Counted from the first letter of the stretch, positions 1-8,961 are shown. The stretch: DNA of 12,559 bases from Gallionella sp. (GCA_004298605.1 SCPW01000357.1:1-12559); one strand, 5' to 3'. Translations and numbers: made by a program. Notes: generated by a model from the letters alone, not told the origin.

Positions 1-19
1 GGACACGGGCTTTTTTTTC
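1..19 (+). terminator. Probable 3' half of a rho-independent terminator cut by the window edge
   Basis: The first ten bases (GGACACGGGC) are GC-rich and run straight into eight T residues. This is the form of the 3' stem arm and U-tract of an intrinsic terminator. The matching 5' arm, GCCCGTGTCC, would lie just outside the window, so the stem cannot be confirmed. If right, a gene to the left is transcribed rightwards and ends here. Confidence 0.4.
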
Positions 20-208
20 AAAAAAAAGGTCTGAAAACATATTGACATCTTCAAATAATCCACAAAGCGAGGGAATTCGCCATTTCTTGCCAGCCGCCCC
101 ACAATAAAATCTGCAACTTACGATAACATGTTGTTTTACAAGTGTTTTATTACTACACAAAAAATAGGCAACGTAAGAAAAGTCCTTAATGTACGCCAAG
201 TTAAAGGG

Positions 209-242
209 CTATCCACAAGGATTATCCACAAAGTTATCCACA
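209..242 (+). promoter_or_regulatory. Three tandem DnaA boxes
   Basis: CTATCCACA (209-217), TTATCCACA (222-230) and TTATCCACA (234-242) lie in the same orientation, spaced 13 and 12 bases apart. The last two match the bacterial DnaA-box consensus exactly and the first differs at one base. A fourth near-match, TAATCCACA, lies at 56-64. AT-rich DNA between them could serve as an unwinding element. Clusters like this occur at oriC, at DnaA-titrating sites and in promoters controlled by DnaA. The sequence alone does not decide between these. dnaA, dnaN, rpmH and mnmG (gidA), the usual oriC neighbours, are not in this window. Confidence 0.6.
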
Positions 243-319
243 GGTTTTGTGAGTAAACGGAAATACTCTTTTCAAATGGCAGGTTAGCCAAACATAGCTG
301 AAGTAAATCCTGAGAAATG

Positions 320-348
320 TTGCTCAACTCAGTGTGACACGCTACAGT
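320..348 (+). promoter_or_regulatory. Weak candidate sigma-70 promoter for the exbB operon
   Basis: TTGCTC (320-325) and TACAGT (343-348) are separated by 17 bases and lie about 90 bases before the exbB start. Both hexamers match the consensus only partly (3 of 6 and 4 of 6), so this is a candidate only. No better-spaced pair was found in the leader. Confidence 0.15.
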
Positions 349-438
349 TGCGCCCTCGGAATATCCGGGCAAATCACGCATGGATCATGTACGGCTTGTT
401 CGGGGGCTACCTAATTTAAGCACATTTGGAGAATCCGC

Positions 439-1047
439 GTGTTTGCAATCGTAGAAGCGGCCGGTTGGCCGATCTGGTTCCTGATTTTGGCATCCGTTAT
501 CGCAGTTGGTTTGATTGTTGAACGCCTGATATTTTTGCGCAGCAGCCGCATCGCCCCTCCCGCCCTGCTGGACGAAGTCGTCAAAGAACTCAAGCAACAC
601 GGCGTCAGCGACGGCATGCTGGCCAAGCTTGCCAAAGGCTCGCCGTTAGGCTGCATTTTTGCCGCCGGATTAAAGAATATCAAAAGCCCGCCCGATGTGA
701 TGAAGGAATCCATCGAGGAGGCGGGGAGGGCAATCGCACACGACTTGGAACGCTTTCTCACCACGCTGGGCACGATTGCTTCCATCAGCCCACTGCTGGG
801 GCTGTTCGGCACGGTGGTCGGCATGATCGAGATTTTCGGCTCGCAAACTGCGGCGGGCAACAGCCCCGCGATACTTGCGCACGGCATTTCGGTAGCTTTG
901 TACAACACCGCTTACGGCCTGATCGTGGCGGTTCCCAGCATGATTTTCTACCGCCATTTCCGCTCCAAGGTGGACAGCCTGTCCATCGAAATGGAGCAGC
1001 AGGCCATCAAGCTGGTAGAAATTGTGCATGGCCAACGCAGGGGCTGA
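439..1047 (+). CDS. exbB: ExbB/TolQ-family proton channel protein
   Basis: A 202-residue inner-membrane protein of the MotA/TolQ/ExbB family, which with ExbD uses the proton gradient to power TonB- or Tol-type envelope work. Three hydrophobic segments are visible at about residues 8-33, 110-135 and 150-172. The family's conserved Gly/Pro-rich region is seen around TLGTIASISPLLGLFGTVVG (110-128) and in the ALYNTAYGL segment (153-161). The GTG start is supported by GGAGA at 428-432, six bases upstream. exbD follows after six bases. In many betaproteobacteria an exbB-exbD pair stands in front of lpxK, so its partner may be a dedicated envelope system and not iron uptake. No TonB gene is present here. 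Family assignment is firm; ExbB versus TolQ is less certain. Confidence 0.9.
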   Translation: MFAIVEAAGWPIWFLILASVIAVGLIVERLIFLRSSRIAPPALLDEVVKELKQHGVSDGMLAKLAKGSPLGCIFAAGLKNIKSPPDVMKESIEEAGRAIAHDLERFLTTLGTIASISPLLGLFGTVVGMIEIFGSQTAAGNSPAILAHGISVALYNTAYGLIVAVPSMIFYRHFRSKVDSLSIEMEQQAIKLVEIVHGQRRG

Positions 1048-1053
1048 CCAATC

Positions 1054-1473
1054 ATGAATTTCCAGCGTGGGCGCAGCCGCGAAGAACCGGAAATCAATCT
1101 GATTCCGATGATAGATGTGCTGCTGGTGATCCTGATTTTTCTGATGGTGACCACCAGCTATGCCAAGTTTTCCGAATTGCAGATCAACCTGCCGCAAGCC
1201 GGAGGTGAAACAAGCGCCACACCGGCCCAGCCCATCAATGTGGCGATAGACGCTTCCGAGCACTATGCCATCAACAATCAGGGATTATCCTACACCGGCG
1301 TGGAATCGCTGCTTGCGCCCCTGAAAAAAGCCGCCGGCGATCAAACCGACCCCACCATCATCATCAACGCCGATGCCAAGGCCCCGCACCAATCCGTGAT
1401 AAACGTGATGGAGGCGGCAAGGCAGGCCGGATACGGGCGCATCACCTTCACCACGCAAAGCCAGCCCAAATAA
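1054..1473 (+). CDS. exbD: ExbD/TolR-family biopolymer transport protein
   Basis: A 139-residue protein with a short cytoplasmic N-terminus, one transmembrane helix (about residues 16-36) and a periplasmic domain, the standard ExbD/TolR layout. The helix carries the family signature INLIPMIDVLLVILIFL with Asp21, the single membrane-buried acid that takes part in proton flow. It begins six bases after exbB and ends one base before lpxK starts, so the genes must be co-transcribed and are probably translationally coupled. The ribosome site is weak, in line with coupling to exbB. No anomaly was seen; length is normal for the family. Confidence 0.92.
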   Translation: MNFQRGRSREEPEINLIPMIDVLLVILIFLMVTTSYAKFSELQINLPQAGGETSATPAQPINVAIDASEHYAINNQGLSYTGVESLLAPLKKAAGDQTDPTIIINADAKAPHQSVINVMEAARQAGYGRITFTTQSQPK

Positions 1474-1474
1474 C

Positions 1475-2722
1475 GTGCGCTGGCTGCAACACCACTGGTA
1501 TCGCATCACCCCGCTGCACCTGATTCTTTTTCCGATTAGTTTGCTGTTTGGCGCGCTGGTAGCGTTGCGTCGTGCGCTGTACCGCAGCCGCATTCTGCGC
1601 GGCGAGAAATTGCCTGTGCCGGTCGTCGTGGTCGGCAATATCAGCGTCGGCGGAACCGGCAAAACGCCCCTCACCCTGGCTTTGGCGCAACAGCTCATCA
1701 ATCGCGGCTGGCATCCGCTCATCATCAGCCGGGGCTACGGCGGGGCAGCGCAACAGCCGCAACGCGCCAATGCGGGCAGCGATACGCGGCAAGTGGGCGA
1801 CGAACCGTTGTTGATGGCGCAACGCAATATCTGCCCGGTCTGGGTGGGCAGGGATCGCGCCGCCACGGCCCGAGCCGCTTTGCAAACCCACCCGCAATGC
1901 GATGTCGTGCTGTGCGACGATGGCCTGCAACATTACCGCCTGCGGCGCGATGTGGAAATCGCGGTCATCGACGGCGCGCGCGGCCTCGGCAACGGCTGGC
2001 TGCTCCCCGCCGGGCCGCTGCGCGAGCCGGCATCGCGCTTGCAGGCCGTGGATGCCGTGGTGGTCAACATGCAAGCCCGCTCCCCCCATCCCAACCTCCC
2101 CCCGGTGATGCCCTCTCCTCAATCCTCTAGTGAAACAACAGGTGAAACAACTAGCCATCTGACTAGGCTGTCCAAAAACGACAGCCAAGTCATTGGCTAT
2201 AGCCATTCGACTAAGCACGCAAGCGTGCAAGTCGCTGGTTATCCCGCAAGCGGGCGAGGAGGCAAACGGGAAGAGCAATCGTTAATTCCTGCAAACGAAT
2301 CGCTGCGCGAGTTTCAATTTGACGGCGGCAATGCGCCGGCAGGGCAATATTCCATGCGCCTCGCCGGGGAAATTTTCCACAACCTGCGCGATCCCGAAAA
2401 AACAGTTTCCGCCGCTTATTTTTCCGCGCTGAACAATCACGCCGTGGCCGGCATCGGGCATCCGCAACGCTACTTCCAACACCTGAAAACACTGGGCATC
2501 CCCTTTACGCCGCACGCTTTTCCGGACCATCATCCCTACTCCGCCGCCGATCTGGGCTTTACCGGTTGCGACGCGATACTCATGACCGAAAAAGATGCGG
2601 TAAAATGCGCCGCATTCGCTGATGAAAAATACTGGGTGTTGCGTGTGGATGCCCGGATCGATTCAGCCCTGACCGACCACATTCTGCGAAAGATCGCCCC
2701 CCATGGACGCCAAACTGCTTGA
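1475..2722 (+). CDS. lpxK: Tetraacyldisaccharide 4'-kinase LpxK with a large in-frame insertion
   Basis: LpxK phosphorylates the 4' position of the tetraacyldisaccharide precursor, forming lipid IVA at the inner membrane. Visible are a hydrophobic N-terminal helix (about residues 12-30), the Walker A loop [11 protein letters not shown] (54-64), the DDGLQHYR motif (148-155), PAGPLRE (178-184), and the C-terminal GIGHPQRYF (327-334) and MTEKDAVKC (370-378) motifs. The start is GTG, one base after the exbD stop. At 415 residues it is much longer than E. coli LpxK (328). The excess lies at about residues 201-285, a Ser/Thr-rich, low-complexity stretch encoded by C-rich repeats and hairpins, placed in the loop between VDAVVVN and the second domain. 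The frame stays open and all motifs on both sides are intact, so the enzyme is probably functional. Its last 20 bases overlap the next gene. Confidence 0.95.
   Translation: MRWLQHHWYRITPLHLILFPISLLFGALVALRRALYRSRILRGEKLPVPVVVVGNISVGGTGKTPLTLALAQQLINRGWHPLIISRGYGGAAQQPQRANAGSDTRQVGDEPLLMAQRNICPVWVGRDRAATARAALQTHPQCDVVLCDDGLQHYRLRRDVEIAVIDGARGLGNGWLLPAGPLREPASRLQAVDAVVVNMQARSPHPNLPPVMPSPQSSSETTGETTSHLTRLSKNDSQVIGYSHSTKHASVQVAGYPASGRGGKREEQSLIPANESLREFQFDGGNAPAGQYSMRLAGEIFHNLRDPEKTVSAAYFSALNNHAVAGIGHPQRYFQHLKTLGIPFTPHAFPDHHPYSAADLGFTGCDAILMTEKDAVKCAAFADEKYWVLRVDARIDSALTDHILRKIAPHGRQTA
2081..2276 (+). repeat. Mosaic of palindromic and short tandem repeats inside lpxK
   Basis: This part of lpxK is built from repeats. 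A C-rich start (2082-2100) shares the 15-mer CCCCCATCCCAACCT (2083-2097) with the intergenic repeat at 6307-6321. Next is a direct repeat GTGAAACAAC (2130-2139 and 2142-2151) within a CTAGT/ACTAG dyad. Then come hairpins GGCTGTC/GACAGCC (2166-2172 with 2180-2186), GCCAA/TTGGC (2184-2197), an 11-pair stem CGACT..GCACGC/GCGTGC..AGTCG (2208-2234) and CCCGC/GCGGG (2243-2254). It maps to the extra residues of LpxK. The exact borders are uncertain. Confidence 0.7.
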
Positions 2723-2888
2723 TATCCTCGTTTGCCCGTTGTGCAAATCCCCGCTGATTTACCAAAAAGCCGCGCAGGAGCTGATCTGCAAGGCCGACCG
2801 GCTGGCCTTCAAAATCGAAGATGACATCCCGGTGATGCTGGCCGACGAAGCGCGCAGACTCACGCCGGAAGAAGCCGAGAAAGTTTGA
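2703..2888 (+). CDS. Trm112-family (YcaR-like) small zinc-finger protein
   Basis: A 61-residue protein of the Trm112/YcaR family (the old UPF0434 group). It begins [18 protein letters not shown] with the Cys11-x2-Cys14 pair and Cys29 ([11 protein letters not shown]), followed by the typical [12 protein letters not shown] (40-51). Family members are small zinc-ribbon-like proteins; in eukaryotes and archaea Trm112 activates methyltransferases, while the bacterial role is poorly defined. A gene of this type between lpxK and kdsB is a conserved arrangement in proteobacteria. Its ATG lies inside lpxK with a 20-base overlap in another frame, and kdsB starts one base after its stop. Length is normal. 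Confidence 0.92.
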   Translation: MDAKLLDILVCPLCKSPLIYQKAAQELICKADRLAFKIEDDIPVMLADEARRLTPEEAEKV

Positions 2889-2889
2889 T

Positions 2890-4888
<1,999 letters not shown>

Positions 4889-4899
4889 TCCCAAGCCTC

Positions 4900-6222
4900 T
4901 CAACCAGCCCGGATATACACGCTCAAACTATCGTCCATCGCCTTTTCGTAACCTCTCAGCATACCGATCAATTTTTCGTCCAATACATGCCCGCGCATCA
5001 ACAGCAGGATGCCATCCTTGGCGACCAGCTCGCGCGCCACGGTCATGCCCGATTTCAATTGGAATGTATGGAGCTTCAATTCGGCCTCTTTGACCGGCGT
5101 CGGCATCCCTTTCAACAACTCGACAAACGCATCCACAACCATCGGGTCATAACGCTTGCCGCGGTTTACCACCAGGTAGGAAACCGCCTCGGCGGGGCTG
5201 AAGTGCTTTGGCTGCAACATCCCCGCCTGCAAGGCGTCATAATCGCTTGCCACCGCCAGGATGCGCGCACCCAGGGGAATTTCGAGACCGCTCAGGCGGT
5301 CGGGGTAGCCGTTCCCGTTGAAATGCTCGTGCTGGTGGCGGATGATTTTCGCCGCGCCCTCCATCTGTTCGAGCGACATCAACGCCGCCTGCCCCCGGAT
5401 CGGATGTTTGGTGACGAGCGCCATCTCCCTGTCGTCCAGGGTGAACAGCGGTTTGGACAGCAAGTAGTCGGGCAGGCTCATTTTGCCCAAGTCCTTCAGC
5501 ATGGCGGCGAACATCAGATCCTGCGCCTCGCCTTCCGCCACCCCCATCCGCTGCGCCAGCCTGCGCACATTTTCGCCGACCCGCTTGGCGTGCCCGGCCA
5601 TCGGTCCGCCGCCGCGCATTTCGATCAAACTGGAGAAGGCGCGGATCGAAGCCATGAAGCCTTTCTTCAACTTCTCGTGCGCCATCTCCAGAAAACTCAT
5701 GGTCTGGCGCAGCTCCTCGGTGCGTGCCTGCACTTTGCTCTCCAGGCTGGCATTCAGCTCCTTGAGCTGTTCGTTCTGTTGCTGTGCCAACGCCTCCAGC
5801 CGCGTTTTTTCACGCTCCAGCATACGCCGCTCCAGCGCTTGGCGCACGGTGATGGTGATGTCGTTGTCCTCCCAGGGTTTGGAGATATAGCGGTAAATTT
5901 GCCCCTTGTTGATGGCGTCTATCGTCGAGCCGACATCGGCATAACCGGTGAGCAGGATGCGCACCGCGTCCGGCCAGTTCTGGCGCACCTGTTCGAGAAA
6001 CTGCGCGCCGTTCATTTCCGGCATGCGCATATCCGAAATCACCAGATCCACCGGTTCCTGCGCCATGATCTCCAGGCCGGCAGCCCCGCCCTCTGCGGTA
6101 AAAATACGGTAACCGTAAGGGCGGAACAGGCGCTTGAGCGAAGAAAGGATATTTGCTTCGTCATCCACAAACAGCAATGTCGCCTGCGTTGCGGCAGCCC
6201 CGGTTTGATTATTCTGATCCAT
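4900..6222 (-). CDS. Response regulator with HD-GYP-like domain, metal ligands partly lost
   Basis: A 440-residue cytoplasmic regulator. An N-terminal receiver (about residues 12-130) has FVDDE, the phospho-acceptor Asp64 (VISDMRMPE) and Lys115 (ISKPWE). A coiled-coil linker covers about 130-190. An HD-GYP-like domain (190-375) keeps the order GH..., LPDYLLSKP, KHPIRG and GNGYPDRLSG..IPLGARI. The HD pair reads Lys243-Asp244 (AAMLKDLGK), the HHE motif reads QHE, and the following DG is NG. Cleavage of c-di-GMP by this domain is therefore doubtful; binding or signalling remains possible. A C-terminal module (about 382-440) matches the 102-residue protein encoded at 8641-8949. ATG at 6222 was chosen; a TTG at 6237 with AGGA about eight bases upstream is a real alternative giving five more residues. 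Confidence 0.9.
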   Translation of the reverse strand: MDQNNQTGAAATQATLLFVDDEANILSSLKRLFRPYGYRIFTAEGGAAGLEIMAQEPVDLVISDMRMPEMNGAQFLEQVRQNWPDAVRILLTGYADVGSTIDAINKGQIYRYISKPWEDNDITITVRQALERRMLEREKTRLEALAQQQNEQLKELNASLESKVQARTEELRQTMSFLEMAHEKLKKGFMASIRAFSSLIEMRGGGPMAGHAKRVGENVRRLAQRMGVAEGEAQDLMFAAMLKDLGKMSLPDYLLSKPLFTLDDREMALVTKHPIRGQAALMSLEQMEGAAKIIRHQHEHFNGNGYPDRLSGLEIPLGARILAVASDYDALQAGMLQPKHFSPAEAVSYLVVNRGKRYDPMVVDAFVELLKGMPTPVKEAELKLHTFQLKSGMTVARELVAKDGILLLMRGHVLDEKLIGMLRGYEKAMDDSLSVYIRAG

Positions 6223-6376
6223 CGCTTGATTTTCCAATTTTCAATTCCTGCGTAACCGAGGGAGATGGGAATTCTTGGAATACCGTTATCGCGCCTCCGG
6301 CATTTGCCCCCATCCCAACCTTCCACCGCTTGCGGGGGAAGGAGTTGAAGCACCCTCCCTAACCCTTTTTGGCAGC
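6223..6376. other. Intergenic spacer with C-rich palindromic repeat
   Basis: About 150 bases separate the GAF kinase stop from the start of the HD-GYP-like regulator, much more than elsewhere in this cluster. The spacer holds the palindromic repeat at 6307-6342 and both possible starts of the regulator. On the minus strand the hairpin is not followed by a T-run, so it is not a standard intrinsic terminator. No good promoter pair was identified. Confidence 0.5.
6307..6342 (+). repeat. Intergenic member of the C-rich palindromic repeat family
   Basis: It begins with CCCCCATCCCAACCT (6307-6321), identical to 2083-2097 in lpxK. It then forms a hairpin CCTTCC-A-CCGC-TT-GCGG-G-GGAAGG (6319-6342): ten base pairs with one A/G mismatch and a two-base loop. 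The CCGCTTGCGG core is the reverse complement of the CCGCAAGCGG found in the lpxK insertion (2244-2253). Confidence 0.65.
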
Positions 6377-7783
6377 CTACACCGACCACCCAGACCATAC
6401 CGAGCGGCCTGTCGGCAACCACACGGTGAAAACACTCCCTTTGCCGACTTCGCTTTCCACCTCGATCCGCCCGTGGTGTTTCTGCATGATGCCATATGAC
6501 AGCGACAATCCCAGACCCGTCCCCTTGCCAACCGGTTTGGTGGTAAAGAACGGGTCGAAGATGCGCTTGAGATTTTCCGGCGGGATGCCTTTTCCCGTAT
6601 CGGCAACCTGGATGAAAACCTCATCGCCCCGCTGCCCGGTGCGGATGGTGATAACCCCTTTTTCGGGAATCGCATGTGACGCGTTGACCAGCAGGTTCAT
6701 GAATACCTGGTTGAGCTGCGACGGCAGGCACTCCACTTCCGGGATTTTGCCGTACTCTTTTTTCACTTCCGCATGGTATTTGATTTCGTTCCATACAATG
6801 TTGAGCGTGCTGTCTATCCCTTTGTGCATATCCACCCATTGCCACTCATCCTGAGCATCCACGTGCGAGAATTCTTTCAGGTCCTGGACGATCTTTTTCA
6901 CGCGGGTGATGCCATCGCGCGATTCTTTCATCAACATCTGCACATCTTCCCTGAGAAACGCCAGATCCTTTTGCTGTTTTGCGGCGCGCACTTTGGCGCG
7001 CTCGGCCTCCGGCATCGCCGCTTCGGCATTTTCATACACGTCGAACAGCTCAAAAATATCCTTGAGATATTGCTCCAGCGAACCCAGGTTGGAATAGACA
7101 AAGCCGATCGGGTTGTTGATCTCGTGCGCCACCCCGGCGGAGAGCTGCCCGATCGAAGCCAGCTTTTCGGACTGGAGCAACTGCCCCTGCATCTGCTCCA
7201 CTTGCTGGTTGGCCAAACGGATTTCTTCATTCATCCTGGACAGCGCCGCGATACGCTGCCGGTGCATGACGTGCAGGCGCGCATTTTCGATCACGACAGA
7301 AATCAGACCTATCATGACGGAGCCTCTCGCGAGATCGTCGCTTGTATAGGGAGGCAGCCCTTCCTTGTGGTTCACACTCAAGACGCCCATTATTTTCCCT
7401 TCCGATTTGAGCGCCCAGCACATCGCCGATACCGGCTTGGGCGCCTTGTCGCGCACCAGGTTGGAAAACCTCGGGTCGTCGCGCAAATCGCCGTTGAGCA
7501 GCAGGTCTTCGCCATGCTCCGCCACCCAGCCGAGGATGCCCTGCCCGAGCTCGACCTTGCTGCCGATGGCCTGCACCGGAATGTCGATACCGGCGACGAT
7601 GCCGAGGCTGCCGCCGTCTTCATCGGCCAGCGCGAGCGTGCCGCTCTTGCCCTCGAAACCCCGCACAATATGTTCGAGTATCTGCCGCTGCACCGCTTCG
7701 GCCTGCCCGCCAAGCGCGCCGCTCTGCCCCAGCCGGTAGAGGTCATAGACCCAGGATAGTTTGGTGACTTCTTGCTGTGACAT
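6377..7783 (-). CDS. GAF-domain sensor histidine kinase
   Basis: A 468-residue sensor kinase with no membrane segment, so it probably acts in the cytoplasm. Order: GAF domain (about residues 22-172), coiled coil (175-208), HisKA with the H-box GVAHEINNPIGF and phospho-acceptor His220, a long helical insert rich in charged residues (240-300), then the HATPase domain. That domain has N-box NQVFMNLLVNASHAI (358-372), G1 DTGKGIP (395-401), F-box FDPFFTTKP (409-417) and G2 GKGTGLGLS (419-427). Ribosome site GGGAGG is six bases before the ATG. The C-terminal part is about three quarters identical to the partial kinase at 12082-12559. It follows the HDOD gene by 18 bases. The regulator encoded next (4900-6222) is the obvious partner, but the GAF ligand is unknown. 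Confidence 0.93.
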   Translation of the reverse strand: MSQQEVTKLSWVYDLYRLGQSGALGGQAEAVQRQILEHIVRGFEGKSGTLALADEDGGSLGIVAGIDIPVQAIGSKVELGQGILGWVAEHGEDLLLNGDLRDDPRFSNLVRDKAPKPVSAMCWALKSEGKIMGVLSVNHKEGLPPYTSDDLARGSVMIGLISVVIENARLHVMHRQRIAALSRMNEEIRLANQQVEQMQGQLLQSEKLASIGQLSAGVAHEINNPIGFVYSNLGSLEQYLKDIFELFDVYENAEAAMPEAERAKVRAAKQQKDLAFLREDVQMLMKESRDGITRVKKIVQDLKEFSHVDAQDEWQWVDMHKGIDSTLNIVWNEIKYHAEVKKEYGKIPEVECLPSQLNQVFMNLLVNASHAIPEKGVITIRTGQRGDEVFIQVADTGKGIPPENLKRIFDPFFTTKPVGKGTGLGLSLSYGIMQKHHGRIEVESEVGKGSVFTVWLPTGRSVWSGWSV

Positions 7784-7801
7784 GGCTCGCCTCCCGCTCC
7801 G

Positions 7802-8644
7802 TCAATCGCCCAGCATCAGGCTGGCGGCGGCATTCTGGCGCCAGATTTCCGGCAGGCTATCCCTGACCATCTCCCAGGACAGCCCGAGCCGCTGCCACGC
7901 GGGCGCAGACAGCGGCGGCACATGGTCGTAACCGGCGTTGCCGATATCCAGCGCGTGGCACAACACATTGGCGACATGGACAATATCGGCCAGTGGGCCG
8001 GACGCCTCCCCGGGCCTGTGATGGTCGCGTATGGCCTGCTGGATCGCGACCGGAAAATTCCAGCGCCTGGCGGCTTCAAAGCCGATCTGGGTATGGTCGG
8101 CGCCCAGGACGGACTGTTCGGCCTTCAGCATCGAGATGTCATCGGCAAGGCAACACGCCGCCACCGCATTGAATTTTTCCGGGCAACAGGTTTCCACCAC
8201 CAGCCGGCCGACGTCGTGCAGCAGGCCGGCGATGAACGCCAGTTCGCCGTCTTTGCCCAGCCTGCCCGCCAGCACGCGCGCGCACACGCCGGTGCCGATG
8301 TTGTGCTGCCAGAAGGCGTTGCGGTCGAACATCCGGTCGTCCGCAGACGGGAATTTGCGGATCAACCCGGCCGCCACGATCAGCGAGCGGATATTGTGAA
8401 AACCCAGCAATACCACCGCATCGTGCATCGTGCCCACTTTACTGTTGAAGCCGTAAAAGGCGGAATTGGCCACACGCAGGACGCGCGTCACCATACCCTG
8501 ATCCAAGCTGATTTTACCGGCGATTTCATCCACGTCGGCATCCGGACGCCCGAAGCTCGCCAACACCTCGGCCACCGCGACCGGCAGCGGCGGGAGCTGT
8601 CTCACGCAGGCAAACATTTGTTCCATTGGCAAGCCGTTATTCAT
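7802..8644 (-). CDS. HDOD-domain signalling protein
   Basis: A 280-residue protein made almost entirely of one HDOD domain, a relative of the HD phosphohydrolases used as an interaction or regulatory module in bacterial signalling. Typical features are LPPLPVAVAEVLA near the N-terminus (17-29), SLDQGMVTRVLRVANSAFYG (46-65), the FWQHNIGTGV segment (111-120), and an intact His143-Asp144 pair in LLHDVGRLV. DHH (207-209) and ADIVHVANVLCHALDIG (219-235) follow. Catalytic activity has not generally been shown for HDOD proteins, so the HD pair alone does not prove an enzyme. ATG overlaps the stop of the preceding 102-residue gene (ATGA) and has GGGGGA just upstream. The tight packing points to a job in the same pathway as the kinases and c-di-GMP proteins. 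Confidence 0.9.
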   Translation of the reverse strand: MNNGLPMEQMFACVRQLPPLPVAVAEVLASFGRPDADVDEIAGKISLDQGMVTRVLRVANSAFYGFNSKVGTMHDAVVLLGFHNIRSLIVAAGLIRKFPSADDRMFDRNAFWQHNIGTGVCARVLAGRLGKDGELAFIAGLLHDVGRLVVETCCPEKFNAVAACCLADDISMLKAEQSVLGADHTQIGFEAARRWNFPVAIQQAIRDHHRPGEASGPLADIVHVANVLCHALDIGNAGYDHVPPLSAPAWQRLGLSWEMVRDSLPEIWRQNAAASLMLGD

Positions 8645-8949
8645 AATTCCCCCACGCGGAATTCCCGCACTGTCTCGCGCAGTTTGCGCAGCAACGGATC
8701 ATTGCCGGCATGGCGGAACAACGCATCCAGGCGTTGGTCGATTTCCGCGATCCGCCGCGCGCGTTCCTCCGGGCTGATCGCTTCCGCTACGGCAAGCCGG
8801 GTTACCCCGCGCCGCGCCAGCGCGGCGAGCGCGGCCTCCGACAAGACGGCTCCGGCAGCCAGCAATATGCCGCCGTTCGCGTCGCACACATCGACCGCAA
8901 GCTGCATGCCGGGCCGGGTTTCCTCCAGACTGATCGTTTTGCGCGCCAT
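8641..8949 (-). CDS. Stand-alone copy of the HD-GYP regulator's C-terminal module
   Basis: A 102-residue protein I cannot assign to a named family. Residues 5-55 (ISLEETRPGM, GGILLAAGAVLSEAALAALARRG, RLAV) align with the last 60 residues of the REC-HD-GYP-like protein in this window: both have L...L..GM..A, then G.LL..G.VL.E..L..L. This module is common next to or within HD-GYP and HDOD proteins. Residues 58-98 are a charged helical tail (EERARRIAEIDQRLDALFR). There is no signal peptide or membrane segment. GGAGG stands seven bases before the ATG, and the stop overlaps the HDOD start. A role as partner of the HDOD or HD-GYP-like protein is inferred from this context only. Confidence 0.8.
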   Translation of the reverse strand: MARKTISLEETRPGMQLAVDVCDANGGILLAAGAVLSEAALAALARRGVTRLAVAEAISPEERARRIAEIDQRLDALFRHAGNDPLLRKLRETVREFRVGEL

Positions 8950-8956
8950 ACCTTAT

Positions 8957-8961
8957 CCTCC
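8957..8961 (-). promoter_or_regulatory. Ribosome binding site of the 102-residue gene
   Basis: GGAGG on the minus strand lies seven bases before the ATG at 8949. It supports translation of this short gene and its chosen start. Confidence 0.75.

Larger units (their letters stand above)
1..438. other. Non-coding AT-rich region with DnaA boxes upstream of exbB
   Basis: No reading frame here has a credible start, ribosome site or recognisable product. The stretch is clearly more AT-rich than the rest of the window, especially about 95-205. It holds a T8-C-A8 tract (11-27), a DnaA-box cluster (56-64 and 209-242) and the leader of exbB. A TTGACA hexamer at 42-47 has no -10 element at the right distance. 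The region could be an exbB promoter region, a DnaA-controlled site or part of a replication origin. Confidence 0.6.

Noticed and set aside
42..47. TTGACA as a -35 promoter element
   Set aside because: No -10-like hexamer occurs 16-18 bases downstream, so a perfect hexamer alone was not called a promoter.
136..381. 81-residue open frame on the minus strand in the leader region
   Set aside because: Low-complexity hydrophobic product without recognisable motifs; it overlaps the DnaA boxes and AT-rich DNA, and its composition suggests a chance frame.
2081..2276. CRISPR array or tRNA cluster in the repeat-rich part of lpxK
   Set aside because: Repeats are of different sequence and length with no regular spacers, and the hairpins do not form a cloverleaf.
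1448..2278. 276-residue minus-strand open frame across lpxK
   Set aside because: Shadow of lpxK; the plus strand has all the LpxK motifs and the product of the minus frame has none.
2081..2329. lpxK as a pseudogene broken by insertion
   Set aside because: The frame remains open and the conserved motifs before and after the insertion are intact, so a functional enzyme with an enlarged loop is more likely.
4987..6255. 422-residue open frame on the plus strand
   Set aside because: It is the reverse shadow of the REC-HD-GYP-like gene, His/Gln/Arg-rich with no domain motifs. GC-rich genes often leave the opposite strand open.
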